Below, piece by piece: positions 37,133 to 45,035 of a DNA stretch of 64,000 bases. The stretch is from Microthrixaceae bacterium. GTDB lineage: Bacteria; Actinomycetota; Acidimicrobiia; Acidimicrobiales; DATDAH01. A program made the position numbers and the translations under genes. Numbering within the stretch: the first letter of the stretch is position 1; each line of letters begins with the position of its first letter. Location of the stretch: NCBI GenBank assembly GCA_020637195.1, contig JACJWK010000004.1, positions 181,868 through 245,867 of the forward strand, given 5' to 3'. The notes beneath the pieces are model-generated. The model saw only the letters and a program-made list of their open reading frames with translations. It did no database searches and had not been told where the DNA came from.

Positions 37133-37900
37133 TCAGCCGTCCGGGCGGCGGGGCCCGCGCTCGACCACGTAGCGCAACAACAAGACGCCGCCGTCCTCGA
37201 TCACCCGCACCAGCCGCAGCGGCGCGAGGCCGTCGGGCAGGTCGGGCCCGTGGGTCACCCGGGCCGACTCGCCGGCCACGAGGGCGGGGGAGAGGGTGAG
37301 GCACAGCTCGTCGACGAGGTCCGCGGCCACCAGTTGGCCGAGCAGGCTGGGGCCGCCCTCGGCGAGCACCACCGACGCTCCGGCCTCGCGGAGCCGGCCG
37401 AGGGCGCCGGCCAGGTCGACCCCGCCCGTGCCCGCCACGACCACGTCGGCCCGCTCGGCCGCGGCCGCGACGCGGTCGGCGGGCGCGTCCTCGGGGACCA
37501 CCACGAGACACCGGCTGTCGGGGTCCCCGAACAACTCGGAGGACAGGTCGAGGTCGACCCGCCGGGTGACGAGGGCGATGCGAGGCTTGGCGGACTGGCC
37601 CCGTGCGGCGCGCAGGGACTGGAGCGCGGGCGGGGTGCGGGGGGGCCCGTAGCCCTCCGCCCTCGCGGTGCCGGCGGCCACCAGGATCACGTCGGCCACC
37701 GCCCGGATCGCGCTGAACGCGGCGCGGTCGGCGCTGCCCCCGAGGGCGCCCGAGCGGCCGTCGACCGCGGTGGCGCCGTCGGCGCTGGCCACCATGTTGA
37801 CGAGCACCCACGGGCGGTGGGCCGGCGCGGGCCGGTCGTCGGCGGCGTAGGCCGCCACCGGATCGACCTCGCCCGGGGGGTCGGGGAGCAGTTGGCGCAC
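37133..37900 (-). CDS. RibD C-terminal-type (dihydrofolate-reductase-fold) reductase
   Basis: A 255-residue protein of the RibD C-terminal/DHFR-like family. Motifs are RPWVLVNMVASADGATAVDGRSG (about 30-52, in two parts), ADVILVAAGTARAEGYGPPR (about 75), and VLAEGGPSLLGQLV (about 188), which bind NADPH and a pyrimidine or pterin substrate. No deaminase domain is attached, so the role in riboflavin synthesis is not assured. The GTG start at 37900 is preferred because ACGGTA (TACCGT on the coding strand) lies eight bases upstream at 37909-37914. Confidence 0.85.
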   Translation of the reverse strand: MRQLLPDPPGEVDPVAAYAADDRPAPAHRPWVLVNMVASADGATAVDGRSGALGGSADRAAFSAIRAVADVILVAAGTARAEGYGPPRTPPALQSLRAARGQSAKPRIALVTRRVDLDLSSELFGDPDSRCLVVVPEDAPADRVAAAAERADVVVAGTGGVDLAGALGRLREAGASVVLAEGGPSLLGQLVAADLVDELCLTLSPALVAGESARVTHGPDLPDGLAPLRLVRVIEDGGVLLLRYVVERGPRRPDG

Positions 37901-37908
37901 GGCCGCCG

Positions 37909-37914
37909 ACGGTA
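37909..37914 (-). promoter_or_regulatory. -10 element TACCGT before the RibD-type gene
   Basis: On the minus strand TACCGT precedes the GTG by eight bases, the leaderless arrangement. Confidence 0.45.
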
Positions 37915-38123
37915 GTGCCCGCTCCCGCCGTCCCCAGGGCCGGGTCGGGTGTCCCCAGGCCGACGGTCGAAATCCCGGGGAAATCCACAAGTCGTCCCCT
38001 TCACTCTCACAGGCAGGTGTCCGTAGGGTGAACTCCGTCACAAGGCTGCGGCGCAGGGGCTCCGGAATGGTGGTGTTGCGTCTCTCCGTGGCGGGTTCAG
38101 GACGGCTCCTTGGGGGTCCCTCG

Positions 38124-38161
38124 CCCGGACCGGCCCTGCCCGCGGGTGGGGCCGGTCCGGG
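38124..38161 (+). other. 13-bp perfect hairpin upstream of the nrdJ promoter
   Basis: CCCGGACCGGCCC (38124-38136) pairs fully with GGGCCGGTCCGGG (38149-38161) around a 12-nt loop. It lies before the proposed nrdJ promoter. It could stop upstream transcription in either direction. Confidence 0.5.
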
Positions 38162-38263
38162 CATCCCCCTGACCTGGGGAACCTGCGTCGCAGCCGCTCC
38201 GACCTCCGGCCCCGGACCGGGTGCCTCGTGCGCCGTCGGTCCGGGGAAGGAGGCGGCGCGCGA

Positions 38264-38315
38264 ATTACACTGATGTGAAAAGGGGATTGACGGCCTCGAA
38301 TCACAGTGGTGTAAT
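38264..38315 (+). promoter_or_regulatory. nrdJ promoter overlapped by an imperfect inverted repeat
   Basis: TTGACG at 38287-38292 and TGTAAT at 38310-38315 are separated by 17 bases, the best sigma-70 consensus in the window. ATTACACTGATGTGA (38264-38278) and TCACAGTGGTGTAAT (38301-38315) are inverted copies pairing 7 + 5 bp. The second arm covers the -10, so a dimeric repressor bound here would block transcription. NrdR is a candidate, but each arm has ACAC-N4-GTGA or CACA-N3-GTGT, not the usual longer NrdR box. Confidence 0.6.
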
Positions 38316-38372
38316 GCCCGAACATCTTGTGGCTCGGAAGCGTCGGGGGGCGCAAGAGGCACAAGATGTAGT

Positions 38373-38425
38373 AGTTCGAGTCGTCGTAGTTCGAGACGCA
38401 GCAGTTCGAGATGGAGCAGTTCGAG
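38373..38425 (+). repeat. Four AGTTCGAG repeats with a 15-bp period in the nrdJ leader
   Basis: AGTTCGAG begins at 38373, 38388, 38403 and 38418, exactly 15 bases apart; the seven bases between copies differ (TCGTCGT, ACGCAGC, ATGGAGC). The array lies 105-157 bases upstream of the nrdJ ATG and downstream of the proposed promoter, so it would be transcribed. Confidence 0.85.
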
Positions 38426-38529
38426 GTTCTCTGCACGTACCCGGTGGACCGGCTTCCCGCATCGAGCGTCCCCCACCCATCGCACCCGCACCGCACGACC
38501 ACGCCGATCCGGCACGGAGGAACGTTTCA

Positions 38530-41334
38530 ATGGCACTGGCGCCCGAGCACACCGGCATCGGCATCCGTCGGCACTTCACCACCGAGGGGGTCCACCCCTA
38601 CGACCAGGTCGAGTGGGAGCGGCGCGACGCCCGCATCTCCAACTACCGGGACGGCTCGGTGGCCTTCGAGCAGACCGACGTCGAGTTCCCGGTCGACTGG
38701 TCGCTCAACGCCACCAACATCGTCGCCCAGAAGTACTTCCGGGGCACGCTCGGCACCCCCGAGCGCGAGTCGTCGCTGCGCCAGGTGATCGACCGCGTGG
38801 CCGACACCATCACCGAGTGGGGCCGGCGCGACGGCTACTTCACCGACGAGGCCGAGGCCGAGGCGTTCCGCAACGAGCTCAAGCACCTCGTCGTCACCCA
38901 GAAGGCCGCCTTCAACTCACCGGTGTGGTTCAACATCGGCGTGCGGGGCGTGCCCCAGCAGGCGTCGGCCTGCTTCATCCTCCACGTCGACGACAAGATG
39001 GACTCGATCCTCAACTGGTACGTCGAGGAGGGCACCATCTTCAAGGGTGGCTCGGGCGCCGGCATCAACCTGTCGGGCATCCGCTCCTCGGTCGAGCTGC
39101 TGAAGGGGGGCGGCACCGCCTCGGGGCCGGTCAGCTTCATGCGTGGCGCCGACGCCTCCGCCGGCACCATCAAGTCGGGGGGCAAGACCCGGCGCGCCGC
39201 CAAGATGGTGATCCTCAACGTCGACCACCCCGACGTCGAGGAGTTCATCTGGTGCAAGTCCCGTGAGGAGCGCAAGGCCCGGGTCCTCGCCTCGGCCGGG
39301 TTCGACATGGACCTCGACGGCCTCGACAGCCACTCCACCCAGTACCAGAACGCCAACAACTCGGTGCGGGTCACCGACGAGTTCATGCAGGCCGTGCTCG
39401 ACGACGGTGACTGGGACCTGCGGGCGGTCACCACCGGCGAGGTGGTCAAGACGGTCCGGGCCCGCGACCTCATGCGCCAGATCAGCCAGGCCACCTGGGA
39501 GTGCGCCGATCCCGGCATGCAGTTCGACACCACCATCAACCGGTGGCACACCGCGGCCAACACGGGCCGCATCAACGGCTCGAACCCGTGCTCGGAGTAC
39601 ATGCACCTCGACAACTCGGCGTGCAACCTGGCCAGCCTCAACCTGTTGCGGTTCCTGGGCGACGACGACACCTTCGACGTGGCCGGCTTCCGGGCCGCCG
39701 TCGAGGTCGTGTTCACCGCCCAGGAGATCCTGGTGGGCAACGCCGACTACCCGACCGAGCCCATCGCCGAGAACTCCCGCCGCTTCCGCCAGCTCGGCAT
39801 CGGCTACGCCAACCTCGGTGCGCTGCTGATGGCGCTGGGCCTGCCCTACGACTCCGAGCAGGGCCGGGCCTGGGCCGCCGCGGTCACCGCGCTGATGACC
39901 GGCCACGCCTACGCCACCTCGGCCCGCACGGCCACCCGCATGGGCCCGTTCGCCGGCTACGCCGAGAACGCCGAGCACATGCTGCGGGTCCTCGACATGC
40001 ACCGCCAGGAGGCGGCCAAGATCGACGAGGAGCTCGTCCCCACCGACCTGTTGGGCGCCGCCCAGCAGGCCTGGGACGCCGCCTGCGAGGTGGCCCAGAC
40101 CGCCGGCGTGCGCAACAGCCAGGCCAGCGTGCTCGCCCCCACGGGCACCATCGGCCTGATGATGGACTGCGACACCACCGGCATCGAGCCCGACCTCGGG
40201 CTCGTCAAGATGAAGAAGCTGGTCGGCGGCGGCACCATGACCATCGTCAACCAGACCGTGCCCCGGGCCCTGCGGCGCCTCGGCTACACCGCCGAGCAGA
40301 TCGACGAGATCGTCGCCCACATCGACGAGAACAAGTCGATCCTCGGTGCGCCCCACCTGGCCAAGGAGCACGTGGACGTGTTCGCCTGCTCCATGGGCGA
40401 CCACACCATCCACTACCTCGGTCACGTGAAGATGATGGGCGCGGTCCAGCCCTTCATCTCCGGGGCCATCTCCAAGACCGTCAACATGCCCGAGGACGTG
40501 TCGGTCGAAGACGTCGAGCAGCTCCACATCGACGCCTGGAAGCTGGGCATCAAGGCGGTGGCCATCTACCGCGACAACTGCAAGGTGGCCCAGCCCCTCG
40601 CCACCGCCAAGAAGGAGGGCGGCCAGGTGGAGGGCGCCGCCGAGGCCGAGGCGGTCGTGGCGGGCACCGAGGTGGTCGAGCGCATCGTCGAGAAGGTCGT
40701 CTACGAGCCCATCCGCAACAAGCTGCCCCGCACCCGCACCTCGCGGACCTTCGAGTTCCGGGTGGCCGACTGCAAGGGCTTCGTCACCGTGGGCGAGTAC
40801 GAGGACGGCCGGCCCGGCGAGATCTTCGTCCGGGTGTCGAAGCAGGGCTCCACGCTCGCCGGCATCATGGACGCCTTCGCCATCTCGATCAGCCACGGCC
40901 TGCAGTACGGCGTGCCGCTGCGCAGCTTCATCGAGGCCTTCACGGGCATGCGCTTCGAGCCCGCGGGCATGACCGACGACCCCGACATCCGCTTCGCCAC
41001 CAGCCTGATGGACTACCTGTTCCGGCGGCTGGCCATCTTGTACCTCACCCAGGAGGAGCGGGCCGAGCTGGGCATCCTCACCGTCGGCGAGCGCACCCAG
41101 CCCACGCTCCCCGGCGTGGAGGAGACGGTCACCGAGACCACCCAGGGCATGGACGTCGCCGCCGACCCGCCGTCGATCGAGTCGGCGAGCACCCTGGCGG
41201 TTCAGATGTCGCTGGCGCCCGCGGCGGGCCCGGCGTCGGACGCCCCCATGTGCATGCAGTGCGGCGTCCAGATGCAGCGGGCCGGCTCGTGCCACGCCTG
41301 TCCGAGCTGCGGCTCCACCAGCGGCTGCAGCTGA
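38530..41334 (+). CDS. nrdJ: Vitamin B12-dependent (class II) ribonucleotide reductase
   Basis: NrdJ makes deoxyribonucleotides with adenosylcobalamin as radical source and works with or without oxygen. The 934-residue protein shows FNSPVWFNIGV (about 130), SGAGINLSGIRSSVELLKGG (about 177, in two parts), GSNPCSEYMHLDNSACNLAS (about 353) with the catalytic cysteine region, and ASVLAPTGTIGLMMDCDTTG (about 533). Near residue 740 a TSCPD-type domain begins. The C-terminal tail carries five or more cysteines (MCMQCGVQ, CHACPSCG), which re-reduce the active site and may bind zinc. CGGAGG stands before the ATG. Chosen ATG follows the long leader described above. Confidence 0.95.
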   Translation: MALAPEHTGIGIRRHFTTEGVHPYDQVEWERRDARISNYRDGSVAFEQTDVEFPVDWSLNATNIVAQKYFRGTLGTPERESSLRQVIDRVADTITEWGRRDGYFTDEAEAEAFRNELKHLVVTQKAAFNSPVWFNIGVRGVPQQASACFILHVDDKMDSILNWYVEEGTIFKGGSGAGINLSGIRSSVELLKGGGTASGPVSFMRGADASAGTIKSGGKTRRAAKMVILNVDHPDVEEFIWCKSREERKARVLASAGFDMDLDGLDSHSTQYQNANNSVRVTDEFMQAVLDDGDWDLRAVTTGEVVKTVRARDLMRQISQATWECADPGMQFDTTINRWHTAANTGRINGSNPCSEYMHLDNSACNLASLNLLRFLGDDDTFDVAGFRAAVEVVFTAQEILVGNADYPTEPIAENSRRFRQLGIGYANLGALLMALGLPYDSEQGRAWAAAVTALMTGHAYATSARTATRMGPFAGYAENAEHMLRVLDMHRQEAAKIDEELVPTDLLGAAQQAWDAACEVAQTAGVRNSQASVLAPTGTIGLMMDCDTTGIEPDLGLVKMKKLVGGGTMTIVNQTVPRALRRLGYTAEQIDEIVAHIDENKSILGAPHLAKEHVDVFACSMGDHTIHYLGHVKMMGAVQPFISGAISKTVNMPEDVSVEDVEQLHIDAWKLGIKAVAIYRDNCKVAQPLATAKKEGGQVEGAAEAEAVVAGTEVVERIVEKVVYEPIRNKLPRTRTSRTFEFRVADCKGFVTVGEYEDGRPGEIFVRVSKQGSTLAGIMDAFAISISHGLQYGVPLRSFIEAFTGMRFEPAGMTDDPDIRFATSLMDYLFRRLAILYLTQEERAELGILTVGERTQPTLPGVEETVTETTQGMDVAADPPSIESASTLAVQMSLAPAAGPASDAPMCMQCGVQMQRAGSCHACPSCGSTSGCS

Positions 41335-41347
41335 CGATCCCGCGGAA

Positions 41348-41390
41348 CTCGAGGCGATGACGGTCGGAAACCGACCGTCATCGCCTCGAG
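41348..41390. repeat. 43-bp palindrome after nrdJ (copy 1)
   Basis: CTCGAGGCGATGACGGTCGG at 41348-41367 and its exact complement at 41371-41390 enclose AAA. A 20-bp perfect stem 14 bases after the nrdJ stop could act as a terminator. A second related copy lies at 42168-42210. Confidence 0.9.
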
Positions 41391-41431
41391 AACCCGGGAA
41401 CCGCCGCGTCGACACCCGGCGTCCGAGGGAC

Positions 41432-42097
41432 ATGCGAGTCCCTCGACGCGCCGCGGTTCTGTTTGTCCTGCTCGGAGCGACGGCGATCCCCGGCGTGACC
41501 CCGGCGGGCTCGCTGAGCTGTGCCGCCCCGCTGGCCGACGCACCCCGGATCGCTGCCGTGAACGGGGAGATCGGCGGCCGCCCGTTCCTCGACGAGTACG
41601 ACTTCGCCGTCGTCGCCACGGTGACGGCGATCGAGACCGACGAGACACCCGGATCGCGGACCTACGGCGCCACCACCATCGCGGCCGACGTCGCACTGGT
41701 CCTCGGCGACGCCCAGGCGACCGCGACCATCCAGCTGGGCGCTGACGATCCCGGCTGGTTGTCGGGCTACCCCTTCCGGGTCGGCCGTTCGTACTTCGTG
41801 CCCGTGGACGCCGTCGGCACGCAGGGCCAGCTCAACCACACGTCCGTGTGCACCCCGATCCGCGAGGTCGCGGACGTGACCGCTGCGGCCGAGCGCCTGG
41901 AGTCGCTGGCCGCCGACTCCGGCGTACCCCGCGCCCGCCCCACGAACACGTCGGCAGCGACCGTCGGCACCAAGGACGAGGCCGCCGCATCATCATCCTC
42001 GTCCTCGTCGCCCCTGATCGCGCTCGCCACTGCGGTCATCGTCCTGCTCGTTGCCAGCGGCGTCAGGTTGATCGTTCGCCGCGGCCGCTCCGCGTGA
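41432..42097 (+). CDS. Unknown exported protein with C-terminal membrane anchor
   Basis: I do not recognise this 221-residue protein. A signal peptide (MRVPRRAAVLFVLLGATAIPG, in two parts) is followed by an extracellular domain of about 150 residues with two cysteines (LSCAAP and SVCTPIRE), a serine-rich linker (a run of seven serines) and a transmembrane helix with Arg-rich end (SPLIALATAVIVLLVASG then RLIVRRGRSA). This is a type I membrane topology; no LPXTG motif is present. The ATG at 41432 was chosen over an in-frame ATG at 41357, which lies inside the palindrome. The gene is bracketed by the two related palindromes. Confidence 0.7.
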   Translation: MRVPRRAAVLFVLLGATAIPGVTPAGSLSCAAPLADAPRIAAVNGEIGGRPFLDEYDFAVVATVTAIETDETPGSRTYGATTIAADVALVLGDAQATATIQLGADDPGWLSGYPFRVGRSYFVPVDAVGTQGQLNHTSVCTPIREVADVTAAAERLESLAADSGVPRARPTNTSAATVGTKDEAAASSSSSSSPLIALATAVIVLLVASGVRLIVRRGRSA

Positions 42098-42167
42098 CCG
42101 GTCGACCTCGCTCGGTCGGAGGAGCTCGGCCGGCACGAAGCGTCTCGTCTCCGCCACATCCTGCATT

Positions 42168-42210
42168 CTCGAGGCAATAGCGGTCGGAATCCGACCGCTA
42201 TTGCCTCGAG
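42168..42210. repeat. 43-bp palindrome at the end of the cyclase gene (copy 2)
   Basis: CTCGAGGCAATAGCGGTCGG at 42168-42187 pairs perfectly with 42191-42210 around AAT. It differs from copy 1 at three stem positions, all compensated on the other arm. It overlaps the final 13 bases of the adenylate cyclase gene, whose last residues and stop are encoded within it. Confidence 0.9.
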
Positions 42211-43331
42211 TTCGGGCGGGCGGTGGGGGTGAAGGCGGGGACGGGGTCGGCGAAGCCACGCAGGGTGAGATGGCCGGACAGGGACAAGGGCGGGCGGTCG
42301 TCGCCGGCAGCGTCGGCGAAGCCGGCATCGACGAGGATCTGACCACGCCCCGCGGCCGCGCACAGGCGGGCCGCCAGGTTGACGACCGGGCCGTGGACGT
42401 CGCCGTCCTGCCACACGACGGGCCCGGCGGCCATCCCCACCCGCAGCCCCTCGAGGCGGTCGTCGGACGCCGCCCACTCCACCAGCGCGGTGGCGATGGC
42501 GAGCGCGTCGGCGGGCGCCGGGGTGGTGAACAGCACGCCGTCGCCGATGGTCTTCACCAGGCGGCCGCCGGAGCGGGCCACCGTGTCGGTGGCGACCTCC
42601 TCCAGGTCCGCCGCCAGCCGGGCGGTGCCCGCGGGGTCGAGGCGGTGGGCCAGCTCGGTCGAGCCCACCAGGTCGGCGAAGGCGACGCACATCGTGGCCC
42701 GGCGGCGGTCGTCGCTGAACGGCGTCTCCTGGGTGCGCCGCTGGGTGGCATCGACGTGGTGGCGGAAGGCCGCCTCGAAGACGGTGGGGATGGCGTTCAG
42801 GGCGAGCTGCGCCGTCACGTTGGCGCGGGCCAACTCGACGGGCGGGATGGCGCCCCGCTCGAGCGGTGCCTGTACCTCGGTCAGGAACAGCGCCACCGCG
42901 GCCTCGGCCACCTGCGCCGCCGCCCGCCCCAGCACCCGACTGAACTGGGCCATGCGCTCGGCGCCGAACAGCTCGGCGCCGACATCGAACTGGGCGAAGA
43001 TGTCGGCGTCGGAGGGCCACCACACCGCGGCGTCGTCGGGCGGGTCGGGGAACCCGAGGGTCCGCCACGCGCGGATGAGCTCCCGGTCGATGCCGGCCAG
43101 CGCGGCGATCTCTTCGGCCCGCAGCGGGGTCTGGCCCTTGCGCAGCATCGCATCGGACGCCGCCGTCACGAGGCGACCGGCGGCCTCGGCGGCGACGAGG
43201 TCGTCGATCGTGCAGCCCTGCTCGAGCAGGAAGGTCAGGAGGTCGAGGCGGTCCTCGGCGTCGGGAGCCGTCTCGTCGTAGAGGCCCGCGGCGGCGAGCT
43301 CGGCGGCGGGCCCGTCGCCGGTCGCACTCAT
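42198..43331 (-). CDS. Class III adenylate cyclase with N-terminal regulatory domain
   Basis: A 377-residue soluble protein that should make cAMP from ATP. An N-terminal helical regulatory domain (about 10-180, with LLEQGCTIDDLVAAEAAGRL) resembles the domain found before actinobacterial cyclase cores. The cyclase core (about 205-365) has the metal-binding motif FADLVGSTELAHRL, then GDGVLFTT and NLAARLCAAAGRGQI, so both metal aspartates are likely present (AFADLVG and IGDGV). The start ATG is at 43331. The 3' end lies inside palindrome copy 2. Confidence 0.85.
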   Translation of the reverse strand: MSATGDGPAAELAAAGLYDETAPDAEDRLDLLTFLLEQGCTIDDLVAAEAAGRLVTAASDAMLRKGQTPLRAEEIAALAGIDRELIRAWRTLGFPDPPDDAAVWWPSDADIFAQFDVGAELFGAERMAQFSRVLGRAAAQVAEAAVALFLTEVQAPLERGAIPPVELARANVTAQLALNAIPTVFEAAFRHHVDATQRRTQETPFSDDRRRATMCVAFADLVGSTELAHRLDPAGTARLAADLEEVATDTVARSGGRLVKTIGDGVLFTTPAPADALAIATALVEWAASDDRLEGLRVGMAAGPVVWQDGDVHGPVVNLAARLCAAAGRGQILVDAGFADAAGDDRPPLSLSGHLTLRGFADPVPAFTPTARPNSRQ

Positions 43332-43555
43332 CCTCGGCGCGCCGACCGCCGGGCGCGCCGCCGCCCGCCGGTGCCGTCCTGAGGTGGCACCCGCCGTGCC
43401 GGCTCGCTCGCGGGGCGGGCGGTCCGACCGTCGACGGGCCGGCGTGGATGCGCCGCGCGACCCGCCCCCCGCCGGCTGGGTCCCGCGGCGGCGGTGCGGT
43501 TCGGTCGCGCGCCGGATCCCGCTCGGTCGGTCGGTGCGCGGCGCACGGGGGGATG

Positions 43556-43816
43556 CTACGACGAGCCGGTTCCCCGGGCCTTGACCCAACCGAGGAGGGC
43601 GACGAGCGACAGCGTCACGAGGTTGGCGCCGAGCACGGGTCCGTCGCCCGCGAGCAGGGCGTAGGTGATCCAGCCGGCGACGCCGGCGCCGAAGACGAGC
43701 AGGTACGCCCAGGACAGGTCGTCGGCCGACCCGCGTCGGACGGTGCACACGATCTGGGGGAGCCAGGCCGCGGTGGTGAGCGCGCCGGCCGCCAGGCCGA
43801 CGGCCTCGACCGTCAC
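43556..43816 (-). CDS. SemiSWEET/PQ-loop small sugar transporter
   Basis: An 86-residue protein with three hydrophobic helices and the PQ-loop motif AAWLPQIVCTVRRGSADDLSW in the first repeat, in two parts. SemiSWEETs dimerise to form a sugar channel in the membrane. A GTG start overlaps the stop of the lacI-type gene by GTGA, so the two are translated together and the transporter is likely controlled by that regulator. Confidence 0.8.
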   Translation of the reverse strand: MTVEAVGLAAGALTTAAWLPQIVCTVRRGSADDLSWAYLLVFGAGVAGWITYALLAGDGPVLGANLVTLSLVALLGWVKARGTGSS

Positions 43817-44847
43817 GGGGAGTCTCGCCGTCGGTCGGGGCCCGCGGTGCTGGCCCGGACGACGAGCTCCGTCGGCCGTGGCGTTGGGGGACCGGCCGGT
43901 CGGCCGGCCGCCCGGAGCGCGGCCGATCGACCCAGCCCGAACAGGTCCTGGCGCACCGTGGTCAGCGACGGCGTCGCCGACGCGGCCTCCTCCACGTCGT
44001 CGAAGCCCACGACGGCGCACTGCCCGGGGACGTCGACACCGGCCGCGCGGAGCCGTCCGAGCACGCCGAGGGCCAGCACGTCGGTGAGCGCGAGCACACC
44101 CCACCGCGCGCGGGGATCGTCGCGGCGGGCCGCCAGGACGACGTCGGCCGCGGCCGCCCCCTCGGCCCGGTTGTTGGCGGGACGACGCACGTCGAGGACG
44201 TGGTGCTCCGCCACCCCCGCCCGTCGGAGGGCGTCGCGCCAGCCGTCGACCCGGTCGCGGAGCTCCTTCGGCGCCGTTCGGGCCAGCACGAGGGCGACCC
44301 GGGCGACCCCCCGGTCCACGAGGTGCTGGGCGGCGGCCGCGGCGCCCCCCCGGTTGTCCGAGGCGAGGTAGGGGATCCCGTCGAGGTCGTCGGCTCCGCC
44401 GAGGGCGACCACCGGCACGCGGCGCGCGATCGCCGCGTCGAGCCCGGGCTCGTCCGCGGTCAACGACCAGGCGACGAACGCGTCGACGGCGGCGTCGGCG
44501 ACGCGGGTGGGGCCGGCGTCGCCGGTGGCGTCCATCAGCTGCACGGACAGCCCGCACTCGTCGGCGCCGCGCGCCAGCCCGCGCAGGAGCTCGACGGCAC
44601 CCGGGTCGGTGAACGCGTAGGGGAGCGGGTCGCGGAGCAGGACGCCGAGGACGCCGGTGCGGCCCCGTCGCAAGGTGCGCCCGACGGGGCTGGGCCCTCC
44701 GTAGTCGAGATCCCTCGCCGCGGCCCGCACCCGCGCCGCGGTGGCGGGAGCGACCCGCTCGGGGTGCCCGTACACGTTCGACACGGTCATGCGGGAGACC
44801 CCGGCGCGCCGGGCGACCTCGTCGAGGGTGATCCGAGCGGCGGGCAT
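43813..44847 (-). CDS. LacI family transcriptional regulator
   Basis: A 344-residue LacI/GalR-type repressor. The DNA-binding helices are ITLDEVARRAGVSRMTVSNV (about residues 5-25), followed by a hinge and a periplasmic-binding-like sugar domain (GVLGVLLRD, LASDNRGGAAAAAQHLVDRG, and VVGFDDVEEAASATPSLTTV). The frame is open upstream, but the ATG at 44847 gives the standard start. A perfect palindrome TTGTATGCATACAA lies 11 bases upstream and is very likely its own operator. The likely ligand is a sugar carried by the SemiSWEET. Confidence 0.92.
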   Translation of the reverse strand: MPAARITLDEVARRAGVSRMTVSNVYGHPERVAPATAARVRAAARDLDYGGPSPVGRTLRRGRTGVLGVLLRDPLPYAFTDPGAVELLRGLARGADECGLSVQLMDATGDAGPTRVADAAVDAFVAWSLTADEPGLDAAIARRVPVVALGGADDLDGIPYLASDNRGGAAAAAQHLVDRGVARVALVLARTAPKELRDRVDGWRDALRRAGVAEHHVLDVRRPANNRAEGAAAADVVLAARRDDPRARWGVLALTDVLALGVLGRLRAAGVDVPGQCAVVGFDDVEEAASATPSLTTVRQDLFGLGRSAALRAAGRPAGPPTPRPTELVVRASTAGPDRRRDSP

Positions 44848-44857
44848 GGTGACGGGA

Positions 44858-44871
44858 TTGTATGCATACAA
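44858..44871. promoter_or_regulatory. LacI-type palindromic operator
   Basis: TTGTATGCATACAA is a perfect 14-bp palindrome with a central CG-free TGCA core, just before the lacI-type start. No second copy was seen nearby. Confidence 0.75.
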
Positions 44872-45035
44872 CCACCGCGTCCCGCCAGCCGGCGGGCGCT
44901 TGGCCGGCGCCGCGCCGCCACGTCGGTCGGCGGCGACGATGGTGGCGATCGTCGCGATCTCTGGCATCCTGGGAGGCCCGAAATGGCCCGAGCCCGTCCC
45001 TCGTGGGGGGCGCCGGCGGATCCCAGGAGTGCCCC

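Larger units (their letters stand above)
37915..38529 (+). other. Long untranslated region upstream of nrdJ
   Basis: About 615 bases with no convincing gene; short open frames here have the Arg/Pro-rich make-up of chance GC-rich frames. It contains a 13-bp hairpin (38124-38161), an inverted repeat overlapping a sigma-70-like promoter (38264-38315) and four direct repeats with a 15-bp period (38373-38425). Local composition is less GC-rich between 38260 and 38430. No match to the B12-box of cobalamin riboswitches was seen. Confidence 0.6.

Noticed and set aside
38264..38315. Canonical NrdR box pair
   Set aside because: The arms do not match the 16-bp ACAC-N8-GTGT type box and the centre distance is about 37 bases instead of about 31. 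It is kept only as an operator of unknown owner.
38373..38425. Short CRISPR-like array
   Set aside because: The repeats are eight bases and the spacers seven, far below CRISPR dimensions, and no cas genes are in the window.
37915..38529. Cobalamin riboswitch in front of the B12-dependent reductase
   Set aside because: I looked for the B12 box and the conserved core segments and found only weak chance similarity (for example around 38175-38210). A covariance-model search would settle it.
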